Shown: positions 25,836 to 33,940 of the stretch, one piece after another | How positions within the stretch are numbered: position 1 is the stretch's first letter | How the letters are laid out: the number at the start of each line of letters is the position of its first letter | Source: CALREJ01 sp035547395 | GTDB taxonomy: Bacteria > Patescibacteriota > Gracilibacteria > Peribacterales > Peribacteraceae | Direction: 5' to 3' | Length of the DNA: 64,000 nucleotides | Assembly: GCA_035547395.1 (NCBI GenBank) | Contig: DASZVA010000012.1 | Coordinates: 28,396 to 92,395, forward strand | Program-made: the position numbers and the translations under genes | Notes under the pieces: model-generated | The model's database searches: none | What the model was told of the DNA's origin: nothing | Seen by the model: the letters and a program-made list of their open reading frames with translations, nothing else

Positions 25836-26654
25836 TTACGCCGCCACCGCCTGCGCTTCCGCTGCGGCCGTTTCTTCTTTGATGGTGCGCATCTTCGCCT
25901 TCACTTCTTCATTATACGGTTCAAGTTTGTTGATGCGGCGGTAGGTTTCCTCCGCCTGCTCGCGCTGGTTCAGCTGCAGATAACAATCCGCGAGCATATT
26001 CAGAAGATTGGTGTCGCGGTTCATGTACTCGCTGGCCTTCTGGAGCAAGGGGGCGGCTTCTTCGAATCTGCCCGCGGCGATGCAGGCTCTTCCGAGCGCT
26101 GCCGATCGGTCGGCGTTCTTGGGATCGCGGTTGAGCGCCTCCTGATAGGCATAACACGCATCGACGTACTTGCCCTGCTTGTAGTACGCCAGCCCCAGGT
26201 TGGCATGGAACGACACGTCGTCGTAATGCTGCAGCAATTCACGGTACATCGCCTCCGCCTTCGATTCGCGCGCGGTCGTCAGATAGAGCTTCGCCAGTTG
26301 CGCGGATGCCTCCTGATCGAGCGGGTGCACCGTGAGCGCTTGAATCAGAATGCGCTCCACGTCATCGACACGGTTTTGCTTCCAGGCTTTGTCGGCATCG
26401 CGCAAAAGCATCCGCACCTGCTGCAGTTCAATGGCGGACGTGCGCGGATTTTTACGGGGACGATGGATCTGCCGCTCCTCGGCCGGCAACGCACCGCGGG
26501 CTTCGGCAGATGCGAAGCGCGCGCGCACCGATCGCACGAAACGACGGATCGCACGCTGACGTGTCAGGACGCGAAGACCGACAATAAGAGCGATACCAAG
26601 ACCCGAGCCGATGAAAACGACTGCGTAAATCACGGATACTCCGGAAAACGGCAT
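25836..26654 (-). CDS. Membrane-anchored TPR protein
   Basis: This 272-residue protein has an N-terminal membrane helix (about 8-28), a basic linker and then about five TPR units (residues 85-255; FHANLGLAYYKQGKYVDACY is typical). The repeats probably face the cytoplasm, given the basic stretch right after the helix. This is a common scaffold layout for envelope assembly. It ends with an Ala-rich tail. No dedicated partner nearby; LspA lies upstream on the same strand. Confidence 0.75.
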   Translation of the reverse strand: MPFSGVSVIYAVVFIGSGLGIALIVGLRVLTRQRAIRRFVRSVRARFASAEARGALPAEERQIHRPRKNPRTSAIELQQVRMLLRDADKAWKQNRVDDVERILIQALTVHPLDQEASAQLAKLYLTTARESKAEAMYRELLQHYDDVSFHANLGLAYYKQGKYVDACYAYQEALNRDPKNADRSAALGRACIAAGRFEEAAPLLQKASEYMNRDTNLLNMLADCYLQLNQREQAEETYRRINKLEPYNEEVKAKMRTIKEETAAAEAQAVAA

Positions 26655-26736
26655 GCGATCCTACCACGTCCCGCGCGGGGGGACAAGAAATGCATGCAAA
26701 AGTTTGCGGCGCGTCATGACCCGGAAGGGGGCAACA

Positions 26737-27168
26737 TCAGCGATTACGCACCAGACCAAATGCTTCCGCAAGGAGAAAGACCGCGCCGATCGTGATGCAG
26801 CTGTCCGCAATGTTGAAAATGGCAAAGTTGCCGATCTGCACGAAATCCGTGACGAGTCCGTCCGGGATGCGGTCGACGATGTTTGCCAGCGCCCCCCCGA
26901 CGATCAATCCGTAGCCGATCTGCGAGAGGATCGTTCCGCGCGTCTTCCAGGCAAGCATGCATACAAAAAACAGTGCAATAAGGATCAGAAGTTCCTGCAG
27001 AATCGGCGGAAGAGTGACGCCGAATGCGACGCCGGGGTTGTGCGTGGGATACAGCCCCGCGAATGTACCGATAATGTGAACGGGAACGTGCACGTACGTA
27101 TCGACGATGAATTTCGCGATCATGCTGAGCGCGAAGGCAAGGACAGCGGTGAGGAGGAAGCGGCGCAT
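26737..27168 (-). CDS. lspA: Signal peptidase II (lipoprotein signal peptidase)
   Basis: LspA, 143 residues and four helices, is the aspartic protease that cleaves prolipoproteins at the lipobox Cys. The catalytic aspartates are in NIVDRIP and FNIADSCI; THNPGVAFGV is the other conserved motif. The many lipobox proteins in this window are its likely substrates. The ATG lies 8 nt after TATCAC and downstream of a CCCTAG-type tract. It is divergent from ftsW. Confidence 0.92.
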   Translation of the reverse strand: MRRFLLTAVLAFALSMIAKFIVDTYVHVPVHIIGTFAGLYPTHNPGVAFGVTLPPILQELLILIALFFVCMLAWKTRGTILSQIGYGLIVGGALANIVDRIPDGLVTDFVQIGNFAIFNIADSCITIGAVFLLAEAFGLVRNR

Positions 27169-27169
27169 A

Positions 27170-27196
27170 GGGCTAGGTGATAGGGCTGGGGCTAGG
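27170..27196 (-). promoter_or_regulatory. lspA promoter with G-rich/C-rich tract
   Basis: On the coding strand: CCTAGCCCCAGCCC, TATCAC (27182-27177), then CTAGCCCT and the ATG. It mirrors the ftsW tract on the opposite strand about 85 bp away. Confidence 0.45.
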
Positions 27197-27278
27197 ATTT
27201 TATTAAAGTGTAGCGGATGAAATGCGCGTTCGTCGGTTCGTTTTTGTGGAAAATAAAATATAATAAAGGGATATATCT

Positions 27279-27311
27279 CCCTAGCCCTTGCCCTAGCCCT
27301 CACCCTATACT
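27279..27311 (+). promoter_or_regulatory. ftsW promoter with CCCTAN hexamer tract
   Basis: Five hexamers (CCCTAG, CCCTTG, CCCTAG, CCCTCA, CCCTAT) run into TATACT (27306-27311), 7 nt before the ATG at 27319; leaderless configuration. The complement has five G-runs. Confidence 0.6.
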
Positions 27312-27318
27312 GCACTCC

Positions 27319-28494
27319 ATGTTCCGCCGCATGGACCTGCTTTTGCTCGGCGTCGCGATTGGGCTCACGCTCTTTGGCTTGGCGATGATCGCGTCCGTCA
27401 GCGTCTTTAAAAGTTATCAGATCACGCAGCATCTGGTGAATTTGGGACTTCTGAGCGCGCCGAACAATTCGTTCTATCTGGAACGCAGCGCGATCCACGT
27501 GTTTGCCAGTCTGATCATCATGTTCGTGACGGCGTCGATTCCCTATCACCTGTGGCAGAAATACGCGCGCGGGCTCTTTTTGCTGACGATCGTCTTTCTC
27601 ATCGCGGTCTTCATGCCCGGCATCAAGAACAACTACGGAACCGCCAACAGTTGGTTTGTCCTCGGACCGATCTCCTTTCAGCCGTCGGAATTTTTGAAAC
27701 TGACGATGATCTTTTATATGGCGGTGTGGCTGCAGAAGCGCGAACAGCTGATCGGCACGTTTAAGGAAGGATTCCTGCCGTTCGTAACATTGCTCGTGCT
27801 CTCGACGCTGCTTGTGGCGATCCAGCCGGATCTGGGGTCATTCCTTGTGCTCTCGACGATTGCAATCGTGATGTTCTTCATCGCGGGCGGCAATATTTTT
27901 CACCTGCTCGCGGGCGGCGCGCTCGCCGGCGTGCTCGGACTGCCGGTGATCCTCAGCAAGCAGTACGTGCGCGACCGCTTCATCGCGTGGATGTCGCCGG
28001 GTGATCCTCGTATCAGCGAGTCGATCGGATTTCAGATCAAGCAGGCATTGATCGCGATCGGCAGCGGCGGGCCGTTCGGCGTCGGGTATGGAAAGTCGAT
28101 CCAGAAATTCGGCTATCTGCCGGAGGTTGAATCGGACATGGTGTTTGCCGCGATGGGTGAAGAACTCGGTTTCTTCCGTCTGCTGATCGTGCTCACCATG
28201 TACGCGATCCTCATCATCCGCGGGTACAAAATCGCGCGCGAAGCTCCGGATCGTTTCGGCTTCCTGGTCGCGACCGGCATCACGACGTGGATCGCGATGC
28301 AGAGCATCATCAACATCGCCATCAACACGTCGATGTTCCCGCTCACCGGGCTCACGCTGCCGTTCATCAGCTACGGCGGCTCGTCGCTGTTCGCCACGCT
28401 CGCGGGCGTCGGCATTCTGCTCAACATCTCCACCTACTCGACCGAAAGCCAGCTCTCGGAAAGACGGCCGAAGAGGAAGTGGAAGTTGGTGTGA
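27319..28494 (+). CDS. ftsW: SEDS-family peptidoglycan polymerase (FtsW/RodA)
   Basis: This 391-residue polytopic protein of about ten helices has the SEDS hallmarks: NSWFVLGPISFQPSEFLKLT, GVGYGKSIQKFGYLPEVESD, the following DMVFAAMGEELGF, and PLTGLTLPFISYGGSSL. SEDS proteins polymerise lipid II into glycan strands together with a class B PBP. The ISYGGSS form and the neighbouring murG favour FtsW over RodA, but the split is not certain. Start ATG at 27319 fits the TATACT promoter; the longer frame is upstream of it. Confidence 0.85.
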   Translation: MFRRMDLLLLGVAIGLTLFGLAMIASVSVFKSYQITQHLVNLGLLSAPNNSFYLERSAIHVFASLIIMFVTASIPYHLWQKYARGLFLLTIVFLIAVFMPGIKNNYGTANSWFVLGPISFQPSEFLKLTMIFYMAVWLQKREQLIGTFKEGFLPFVTLLVLSTLLVAIQPDLGSFLVLSTIAIVMFFIAGGNIFHLLAGGALAGVLGLPVILSKQYVRDRFIAWMSPGDPRISESIGFQIKQALIAIGSGGPFGVGYGKSIQKFGYLPEVESDMVFAAMGEELGFFRLLIVLTMYAILIIRGYKIAREAPDRFGFLVATGITTWIAMQSIINIAINTSMFPLTGLTLPFISYGGSSLFATLAGVGILLNISTYSTESQLSERRPKRKWKLV

Positions 28495-28497
28495 CGG

Positions 28498-28587
28498 GAA
28501 AATTGAAAATGGAAAAAGGAAAATGGAAAATGAACGCGGCCCCTGTATCCTCATCGTAATTTTCAATTCTCAATTTTTAATTTTCCA
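28498..28587. repeat. Inverted heptamer arrays between ftsW and murG
   Basis: Left arm 28498-28532: GAAAATT, GAAAATG, GAAAAAG, GAAAATG, GAAAATG. Right arm 28560-28587: TTTTCAA, TTCTCAA, TTTTTAA, TTTTCCA. The arms are complementary in kind. The same heptamers lie in frame inside yebC. Confidence 0.8.
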
Positions 28588-28595
28588 TTCACGCA

Positions 28596-29660
28596 ATGCG
28601 TGCACTCTTCGTGAGCGGCTCTTCCGGCGGACACCTCACTCCCCTTGTCGCGGTTGAACGTGCGCTGAAAAAATTGTCACCGAAAGCGCAGACGCATTTT
28701 CTCTGTTCTTCAAAAAGAGAAGACGCGGAATATCTGGAGCATGAAGGCGTGGCGTTCACGCAGTCGCCGCGGCCGAAGAAAAACATCTTCTTTCCCGTCA
28801 CGTATCTGGCGGCGAAGAGAGTGGCGCGAAAAACATTGAAGCGGTTCCAACCCGATGTGATCTTCAGCAAGGGGGGCGCCGTGTCGGTGCCGCTGCTGAG
28901 AGCTGCGAAGAAAAAAGGAATTCCGTACGTCATTCATGAATCCGACAGCGTGATGGGCAAAGCCAACCGCATGGTCGCGAAAGACGCTGCTGCGATCTGT
29001 CTGGGATTTCCGCCGAGCGACGAGCAGCGGATGTTCGGCGTTGAACCCGTCGTCACCGGCAATCCAATCCGACCGGAAGTGACGAAAGGCAGCCGCGCGC
29101 GCGGATTGAAACTGACGAATCTTACGGGTAGAAAACCCGTGCTGCTCGTGATGGGCGGGAGCCAGGGAGCCGAAGCTCTGAATGAAGCAGTGCTGATGCA
29201 TATCGACAAACTGCTGACGTTCTGCGACGTCGTGCATCTCACGGGTCCCGGCAAGACGAATGCGGGGCGCCGCGCGGGCTACTGGTTCAAACCGTTTGTG
29301 TATGAAGAACTGCCGGATCTGTACGCCATCGCGGACATCGCGGTCAGCCGCGCTGGTGCGTCGAGCATCGCAGAGCTCGGTGCCAACAAGATCCCGATGA
29401 TTCTGGTTCCCATCCGCGGACTCGCCAACGATCATCAGTTTGAAAACGCCGTCCGTGCCGAACGCGAAGGTGCGGCGATCATGCTTCCGCAGAATCATCT
29501 CGACCGCGATCTGAGCGACGCCGTGAAGCATCTCTTGGAAAACAGGGAAAAGAAAACGCAGATGAGTACGAGCGCGTTACGCTTGGCGCACCCAGAAGCC
29601 GCTCGACACATCGCCAAAATTCTTCTGGAATGTGTTGCGAAGAGGAAAAAGAGTCACTAA
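28596..29660 (+). CDS. murG: UDP-GlcNAc:undecaprenyl-PP-MurNAc-pentapeptide GlcNAc transferase MurG
   Basis: MurG (354 residues) makes lipid II from lipid I on the inner membrane face. The N-terminal nucleotide-binding loop is SGSSGGHLTPL. The C-terminal half has VMGGSQGAEALNEAVL, YEELPDLYAIADIAVSRAGA and the donor-binding NHQFENA-like HQFENAVRAE. It lies about 100 bp after ftsW, separated by a heptamer array, and 12 bp before the cyclophilin gene, so likely one operon. Confidence 0.92.
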   Translation: MRALFVSGSSGGHLTPLVAVERALKKLSPKAQTHFLCSSKREDAEYLEHEGVAFTQSPRPKKNIFFPVTYLAAKRVARKTLKRFQPDVIFSKGGAVSVPLLRAAKKKGIPYVIHESDSVMGKANRMVAKDAAAICLGFPPSDEQRMFGVEPVVTGNPIRPEVTKGSRARGLKLTNLTGRKPVLLVMGGSQGAEALNEAVLMHIDKLLTFCDVVHLTGPGKTNAGRRAGYWFKPFVYEELPDLYAIADIAVSRAGASSIAELGANKIPMILVPIRGLANDHQFENAVRAEREGAAIMLPQNHLDRDLSDAVKHLLENREKKTQMSTSALRLAHPEAARHIAKILLECVAKRKKSH

Positions 29661-29672
29661 CGTTTCCCCACT

Positions 29673-30332
29673 ATGTACAAATTCCTCATCCCCCTCTTTG
29701 CGTTGGCGCTGCTGATCAGCTGCACTCCGCAACAGAATAATCAGAACACGGATTCCACATCTTCGGTTCAGAGCAGCACCGACTCTGCGATGTCCGCCAT
29801 GTCTTCTCCCACCGCCATGAACGATTCCAGCACGAACCCCACCGGATTTAACGGCCAGCTTCTCACCGGCAAGCACACCGTGGTGCTCAAGACCTCCAAG
29901 GGCAACATTACGATCGAGGTCGACGCCGACGCGGCGCCCAAGGCCGCGACGAACTTCGTCACGCTCAGCAAGCTCGGCTACTACAACGGCCTGACCTTTC
30001 ACCGCGTGATCCCCGGCTTCATGATCCAGGGAGGCGATCCGAACGGCAACGGCACGGGCGGCGCCAGCATCTTCGGCGACACGTTTGAAGACGAGCAGAA
30101 TAACCTCACCTTCGATCGCGGCACGGTGGCGATGGCCAACCGCGGACCGAACACGAACGGCAGCCAGTTCTTCATCACGACCGCTGCAACGCCGTGGCTC
30201 CAGGGCCACTACACGATCTTCGGCAAAGTGATCTCGGGCATGGACACGGTCGACGCCATCAGCAACGTGCAGCGCGACAGTAACGACAAGCCTCTCACGC
30301 CGGTGACGTTTACGCCGGAGGTGAAGAATTAG
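29673..30332 (+). CDS. Cyclophilin-type peptidyl-prolyl isomerase lipoprotein
   Basis: The 219-residue protein has a lipobox (LLISC), a Ser/Thr/Asn-rich linker of about 45 residues and a cyclophilin domain with FHRVIPGFMIQGGDPNGNGTG, RGTVAMANRGPNTNGSQFFI and the closing TIFGKVISGMD. The active-site Arg and Phe are present. It probably folds secreted proteins on the outer face of the membrane. It ends the ftsW-murG operon; a terminator follows. Confidence 0.9.
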   Translation: MYKFLIPLFALALLISCTPQQNNQNTDSTSSVQSSTDSAMSAMSSPTAMNDSSTNPTGFNGQLLTGKHTVVLKTSKGNITIEVDADAAPKAATNFVTLSKLGYYNGLTFHRVIPGFMIQGGDPNGNGTGGASIFGDTFEDEQNNLTFDRGTVAMANRGPNTNGSQFFITTAATPWLQGHYTIFGKVISGMDTVDAISNVQRDSNDKPLTPVTFTPEVKN

Positions 30333-30362
30333 TATGAAGGGGTATGTATTAGGTATAAAGGG

Positions 30363-30389
30363 AACGGCTCCATCCATGGAGTCGTTTTT
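30363..30389 (+). terminator. Terminator of the ftsW-murG-ppi operon
   Basis: AACGGCTCCAT/ATGGAGTCGTT hairpin with TTTT, lying between the two arms of a heptamer array. Confidence 0.75.
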
Positions 30390-30421
30390 CTAATCCCCAT
30401 AATACGTAATACTTATCCCTG

Positions 30422-30427
30422 TATACT
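30422..30427 (+). promoter_or_regulatory. gltX -10 box
   Basis: TATACT followed by GCTTCCC and the ATG at 30435: leaderless configuration. The box overlaps the last unit of the heptamer array. Confidence 0.55.
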
Positions 30428-30434
30428 GCTTCCC

Positions 30435-31901
30435 ATGCGCACCCGCTTCGCTCCATCACCCACCGGCTCACTCCACGTCGGCGGACTCCGCACGGCGCTC
30501 TACAGCTACCTGATGGCGAAGCAGACAGAGGGGCAATTTCTGCTGAGAATTGAGGACACCGATCAGTCGCGCGAGGTGCCGGGCGCGGTCGATATCATTC
30601 TGCGCGGACTGCACTGGGCCGGATTGGATCCCGATGAAGGAGTCGTAATGATTGAAGGCGTACCAGGCGAGACGGGAAATCTTGGACCGTACTATCAGTC
30701 GAAGCGGCTCGAGAAATATCGCCATGCCGTTGATCAACTGGTGAGCGGCGGGCACGCCTACCCGTGCTTCTGCACGCCGGAGCGACTCGAACAGATGCGG
30801 AGTGCACAAGCCGCCAAACATCAGGCACCGATGTACGACCGGCACTGTCTGACGCTTTCGTTTGATGAGGTGCAGATGCGGCTCAAGGCCGGCGACAAAC
30901 ACGTGATCCGCATGAAAGTGCCGCACGAAGAAACGATCACGTTCGAGGATGACATCCGCGGACAGGTGAGCTTTCAGGGCAAAACCATCGACGATCAGGT
31001 GCTGCTGAAAAGCGACGGATTTCCCACGTATCACCTCGCGCACGTCGTCGACGATCATCTGATGGGAATCGATCTCGTGATCCGCGGCGAGGAATGGCTG
31101 TCGAGCCTTCCGAAGCATCTTCTGCTCTTTCGCTGGCTGGGATGGACAGCTCCGCGCTACGCGCACGTGCCGCTGCTGCTTAATAAAGATAAATCGAAAC
31201 TGAGCAAACGGCAGAATTCCGTCTCGGTCGAGGAGTATATCGCAAAAGGATATTTGCCCGAGGCGATGCTGAATTTCCTCGCGATGCTCGGATGGAACGA
31301 CGGCACGACGCAGGAACTCTTCACGATGCAGGAGTTGATGGAGAAATTTTCTCTCGACCGCGTGCAGAAATCCGGCGCGATTTTTGATCTGGATAAACTC
31401 AACTGGCTGCAGGGACAGTGGATCCGAAAACTGACGACGGAGGAATTCTCCGCCCGCATCTTCCCGCTCGTCATCAATGCATATCCCGAAGCGACGGATG
31501 ACAAGGATTTTGCGAAGAAAGCGGCGCTCATTCAGGAGCGCATCACGTTCTTTCAGGAAGCACCGGAGATGCTCGGTTACTTCTATCACGATCCGTTCAT
31601 CGAGAAAGATCTGGTTGCGAACAAGAAGCAGAAAGTCACGGAGGAGGACGTGCCGCGGTACGTGAAGATCCTGATCGATACGCTGGAGCCGATAGATGAG
31701 AAAGACTGGAATGAGGCGACACTCGAAAGTGTGATCCGCTCGGCGGTTGAAAAGAACGAACTGAAACTCGGCCAGTTGCTCTGGCCGCTGCGCGCCCTTC
31801 TGACAGGACGCGAATACAGCCCCGGCGCGTTTGAAGTCGCGGCAGCGCTCGGCAAAGAGATGGTCATGAAGCGCCTGACGGCGCCGAAGATGGAGCAGTG
31901 A
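30435..31901 (+). CDS. gltX: Glutamyl-tRNA synthetase
   Basis: Class I synthetase, 488 residues. The HIGH-type motif is in RFAPSPTGSLHVGGLRTALY; the KMSKS-type motif is KLSKRQNS near residue 255. The bacterial GluRS anticodon-binding helical domain follows. It may charge tRNA-Gln too if the organism uses the GatCAB route; the window cannot say. Single-gene unit: terminator and promoter directly upstream, and a palindrome then another gene downstream. Confidence 0.95.
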   Translation: MRTRFAPSPTGSLHVGGLRTALYSYLMAKQTEGQFLLRIEDTDQSREVPGAVDIILRGLHWAGLDPDEGVVMIEGVPGETGNLGPYYQSKRLEKYRHAVDQLVSGGHAYPCFCTPERLEQMRSAQAAKHQAPMYDRHCLTLSFDEVQMRLKAGDKHVIRMKVPHEETITFEDDIRGQVSFQGKTIDDQVLLKSDGFPTYHLAHVVDDHLMGIDLVIRGEEWLSSLPKHLLLFRWLGWTAPRYAHVPLLLNKDKSKLSKRQNSVSVEEYIAKGYLPEAMLNFLAMLGWNDGTTQELFTMQELMEKFSLDRVQKSGAIFDLDKLNWLQGQWIRKLTTEEFSARIFPLVINAYPEATDDKDFAKKAALIQERITFFQEAPEMLGYFYHDPFIEKDLVANKKQKVTEEDVPRYVKILIDTLEPIDEKDWNEATLESVIRSAVEKNELKLGQLLWPLRALLTGREYSPGAFEVAAALGKEMVMKRLTAPKMEQ

Positions 31902-31958
31902 ACCATCTTTGGTGATCTGCTCAATCCGGCTGAATGTGTCATATTCATTTTACAGATC

Positions 31959-31988
31959 ATTAATCAATTATTCGATTAATTGATTAAT
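31959..31988. promoter_or_regulatory. Palindrome upstream of the TrpR-like gene, possible operator
   Basis: ATTAATCAATTA (31959-31970) and TAATTGATTAAT (31977-31988) form a perfect 12-bp inverted repeat with a 6-bp centre, ending 8 bp before the regulator's ATG. Autoregulation is the simple reading. Confidence 0.5.
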
Positions 31989-31996
31989 TGACACAA

Positions 31997-32437
31997 ATGA
32001 GCACACAACGGTACCGTGGCGATATGGCGAAGATTGATCACCGTACTCTCGGCAAAGAACGTCATCAGTCGATGGACAAAGAGTTGGCGGGCGCCTTGAA
32101 ACTATTTGGCATGAAAGAAGAAGGAGTATCGTTTTTTCGCCAGCTGCTCACCGAAAGCGAACGCGTGATGGTGGTGCGAAGACTGCAGATCGCACGCCGG
32201 CTGCTGCTCGGTCATTCGTTCCCCCGCATTGCGCATGACCTTGGCGTCGGCGTGAGTACGATCCGTGGCGTGCATGGCTGGCTCAATGAACAAATGAAAG
32301 ACTACCGCGCTGCGCTCAATCCTCTCCTGCAGGATTTTGACGAGGGTCGGGATTCCCCCGCCAAGCTCTTTGGGAAATTGCGCAAGAAGTATCCGGCGCA
32401 CTTTTTGCTGATCAGTATATTACTGAATAAATCGTAA
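31997..32437 (+). CDS. TrpR/YerC-like transcriptional regulator
   Basis: This 146-residue protein has the Trp-repressor-like fold: RQLLTESERVMVVRRLQIAR leads into a helix-turn-helix, GHSFPRIAHDLGVGVSTIRG. The alignment is closer to the YerC/YecD group than to E. coli TrpR, so tryptophan binding is not assured. A basic C-terminal tail follows. ATG at 31997 chosen; TTG at 31988 also in frame. A perfect palindrome just upstream may be its binding site. No trp genes are in the window. Confidence 0.75.
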   Translation: MSTQRYRGDMAKIDHRTLGKERHQSMDKELAGALKLFGMKEEGVSFFRQLLTESERVMVVRRLQIARRLLLGHSFPRIAHDLGVGVSTIRGVHGWLNEQMKDYRAALNPLLQDFDEGRDSPAKLFGKLRKKYPAHFLLISILLNKS

Positions 32438-32487
32438 CTCAGAAGCAGGAGGAAATATGCTGGAATGATGGCTGAATTCTCTCTACC

Positions 32488-32967
32488 ATGACTGCCATGC
32501 CGCATCACGACACCGACGACAACGAACTGGAAGTGAAATTCAAACCCGAGACGGGCAAAGCCGTGATCGAGGGCAAAACCGTCGTGCCGTTTCAGGCGTT
32601 CGTGACATTGGTGCTGCAGAAAAAAGTCCTCTCGCTCACCAAAACCTGGGGCAAGCATCCGGTGATCGTCGATTCCGAGCTGCTCACAAGCATGGCATCC
32701 GCTCCGCAGGACAATCAGGAGAACAAATCGAACATGATTCTGGTCAGCATGATCCTGGGCATCATCTTCGGCGTTGCAGGATTTTCAGTGATTCAGATCG
32801 CGCTTCTGCTCGTCAAAATCCCCCTCGGTATCAAGGAACTGTCCATCATCGTCGGCAGCATCCTTGCCGTCATTCTCGTCGGCGCACTCGTCATGAACAT
32901 GCAACGCAAACCCAAAGGCGAAAAGCTGGTGGAGACGATTGAGGGGATTTCGTCATTTTTAAAATAA
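32488..32967 (+). CDS. Two-helix membrane protein, unknown
   Basis: This 159-residue protein has an N-terminal soluble part of about 75 residues, including a short beta-like stretch GKAVIEGKTVVPFQAFVTLV, then two membrane helices (about 82-105 and 115-135) and a short basic tail. No family recognised. ATG at 32488; a second in-frame ATG lies three codons later. It precedes murB by 90 bp of 9-bp repeats. Confidence 0.55.
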   Translation: MTAMPHHDTDDNELEVKFKPETGKAVIEGKTVVPFQAFVTLVLQKKVLSLTKTWGKHPVIVDSELLTSMASAPQDNQENKSNMILVSMILGIIFGVAGFSVIQIALLLVKIPLGIKELSIIVGSILAVILVGALVMNMQRKPKGEKLVETIEGISSFLK

Positions 32968-32982
32968 GATGGAAAAGTAGCC

Positions 32983-33054
32983 GACGGTACCGATGGAACC
33001 GAAGGCACCGATGCATCGGTCCCCTTGGTGCCTTTGGTACCCTCGTCACCCTCA
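32983..33054. repeat. Inverted 9-bp arrays upstream of murB
   Basis: Left arm: GACGGTACC, GATGGAACC, GAAGGCACC, GATGCATCG (32983-33018). Right arm: GTCCCCTTG, GTGCCTTTG, GTACCCTCG, TCACCCTCA (33019-33054). The arms are complementary around GATGCATC. A similar right-arm array lies in frame inside dnaE (48689). Confidence 0.8.
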
Positions 33055-33058
33055 ACAT

Positions 33059-33925
33059 ATGATCCAGGAACACGTGAACATCGGTGCCAAGACCACCATG
33101 CGCATCGGCGGAACCGCGCACTATTACGCGGAACTGACGACGAAGGACGATGTGGAAGCGGCGTGGGCGTTTGCGCTGGAGCATGACGTGCCGATGATCC
33201 CGCTGGGCGGCGGCAGCAACACCGTTTTCGCTGACGGAGAAATAGAGGCGCTGGTCGTGCGCATCAAAAACGAGGACATGAAAATCGAGGGCAATCAGGT
33301 GCGCGTGGGGTCGGGGAAAAATCTGGTCGTACTCATCAATGAACTCGCCAAGCACGATCTCGACCTCTCTCCCCTGACGGGCATCCTGGGCACGGTCGGA
33401 GGCGCAGTGTTTGGAAACGCGGGACAAGGGCCGCACGGCATCTGGATCGACCGCTACGTGAAGGAAGTCTCCGTATTTTGGGAAGGAGACTGGAGAGTCC
33501 TGAAGGGAGCGGACTGTGATTTCGGCTATCGCGAGAGCATCTTCAAGCACGGACCCGACGCGCATCCGCTGATCTGGGAAGTGCTGCTGGAGCTGCCCAC
33601 CGTCGCGCGCGCGGACATCGAGGCGACGGTGCAGACGCTCCTCAAGAAACGCCTCGAGACACAGCCGCACATCAAGACCGCGGGATCATGCTTCAAAGCT
33701 GTCGGAGGAACGCCGGCCTGGCAGCTGATCGACGCCGCGGACCTGCGCGGACACCACGTCGGCGATGTGGAGATCAGCGAGAAACACGCGAATTTTCTGA
33801 TCAACAAAGGCAAGGCGACGTTCGAGGACGCCGTTTCGCTCGTCGAACACGTGAAGCAGCACGTCGACGGAAAGCTCGACGTGGAGATGCGCTTTATCGG
33901 CAGCGACGGTTCTCTTGTGTTCTGA
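33059..33925 (+). CDS. murB: UDP-N-acetylenolpyruvoylglucosamine reductase MurB
   Basis: MurB (288 residues) is the FAD enzyme that makes UDP-MurNAc. N-terminal FAD-binding features: TTMRIGGTAHYYAE and IPLGGGSNTVFADG, then GILGTVGGAVFGNAGQ and the YRES of FGYRESIFK. The C-terminal part has KTAGSCFKAVGGTPAWQLID and HANFLINKGKATFEDA. The catalytic Ser-type position reads as Cys (GSCFK), as in some MurB forms. ATG at 33059 follows the 9-bp array; the longer reading would run through the repeat. Confidence 0.92.
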   Translation: MIQEHVNIGAKTTMRIGGTAHYYAELTTKDDVEAAWAFALEHDVPMIPLGGGSNTVFADGEIEALVVRIKNEDMKIEGNQVRVGSGKNLVVLINELAKHDLDLSPLTGILGTVGGAVFGNAGQGPHGIWIDRYVKEVSVFWEGDWRVLKGADCDFGYRESIFKHGPDAHPLIWEVLLELPTVARADIEATVQTLLKKRLETQPHIKTAGSCFKAVGGTPAWQLIDAADLRGHHVGDVEISEKHANFLINKGKATFEDAVSLVEHVKQHVDGKLDVEMRFIGSDGSLVF

Positions 33926-33940
33926 AAAATCAGGGGGAGA

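Larger units (their letters stand above)
30332..30427. repeat. Inverted heptamer arrays between ppi and gltX
   Basis: Left arm 30332-30359 (GTATGAA, GGGGTAT, GTATTAG, GTATAAA). Right arm 30391-30425 (TAATCCC, CATAATA, CGTAATA, CTTATCC, CTGTATA). The last heptamer overlaps the gltX -10 box. A terminator hairpin sits in the loop. Confidence 0.7.
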
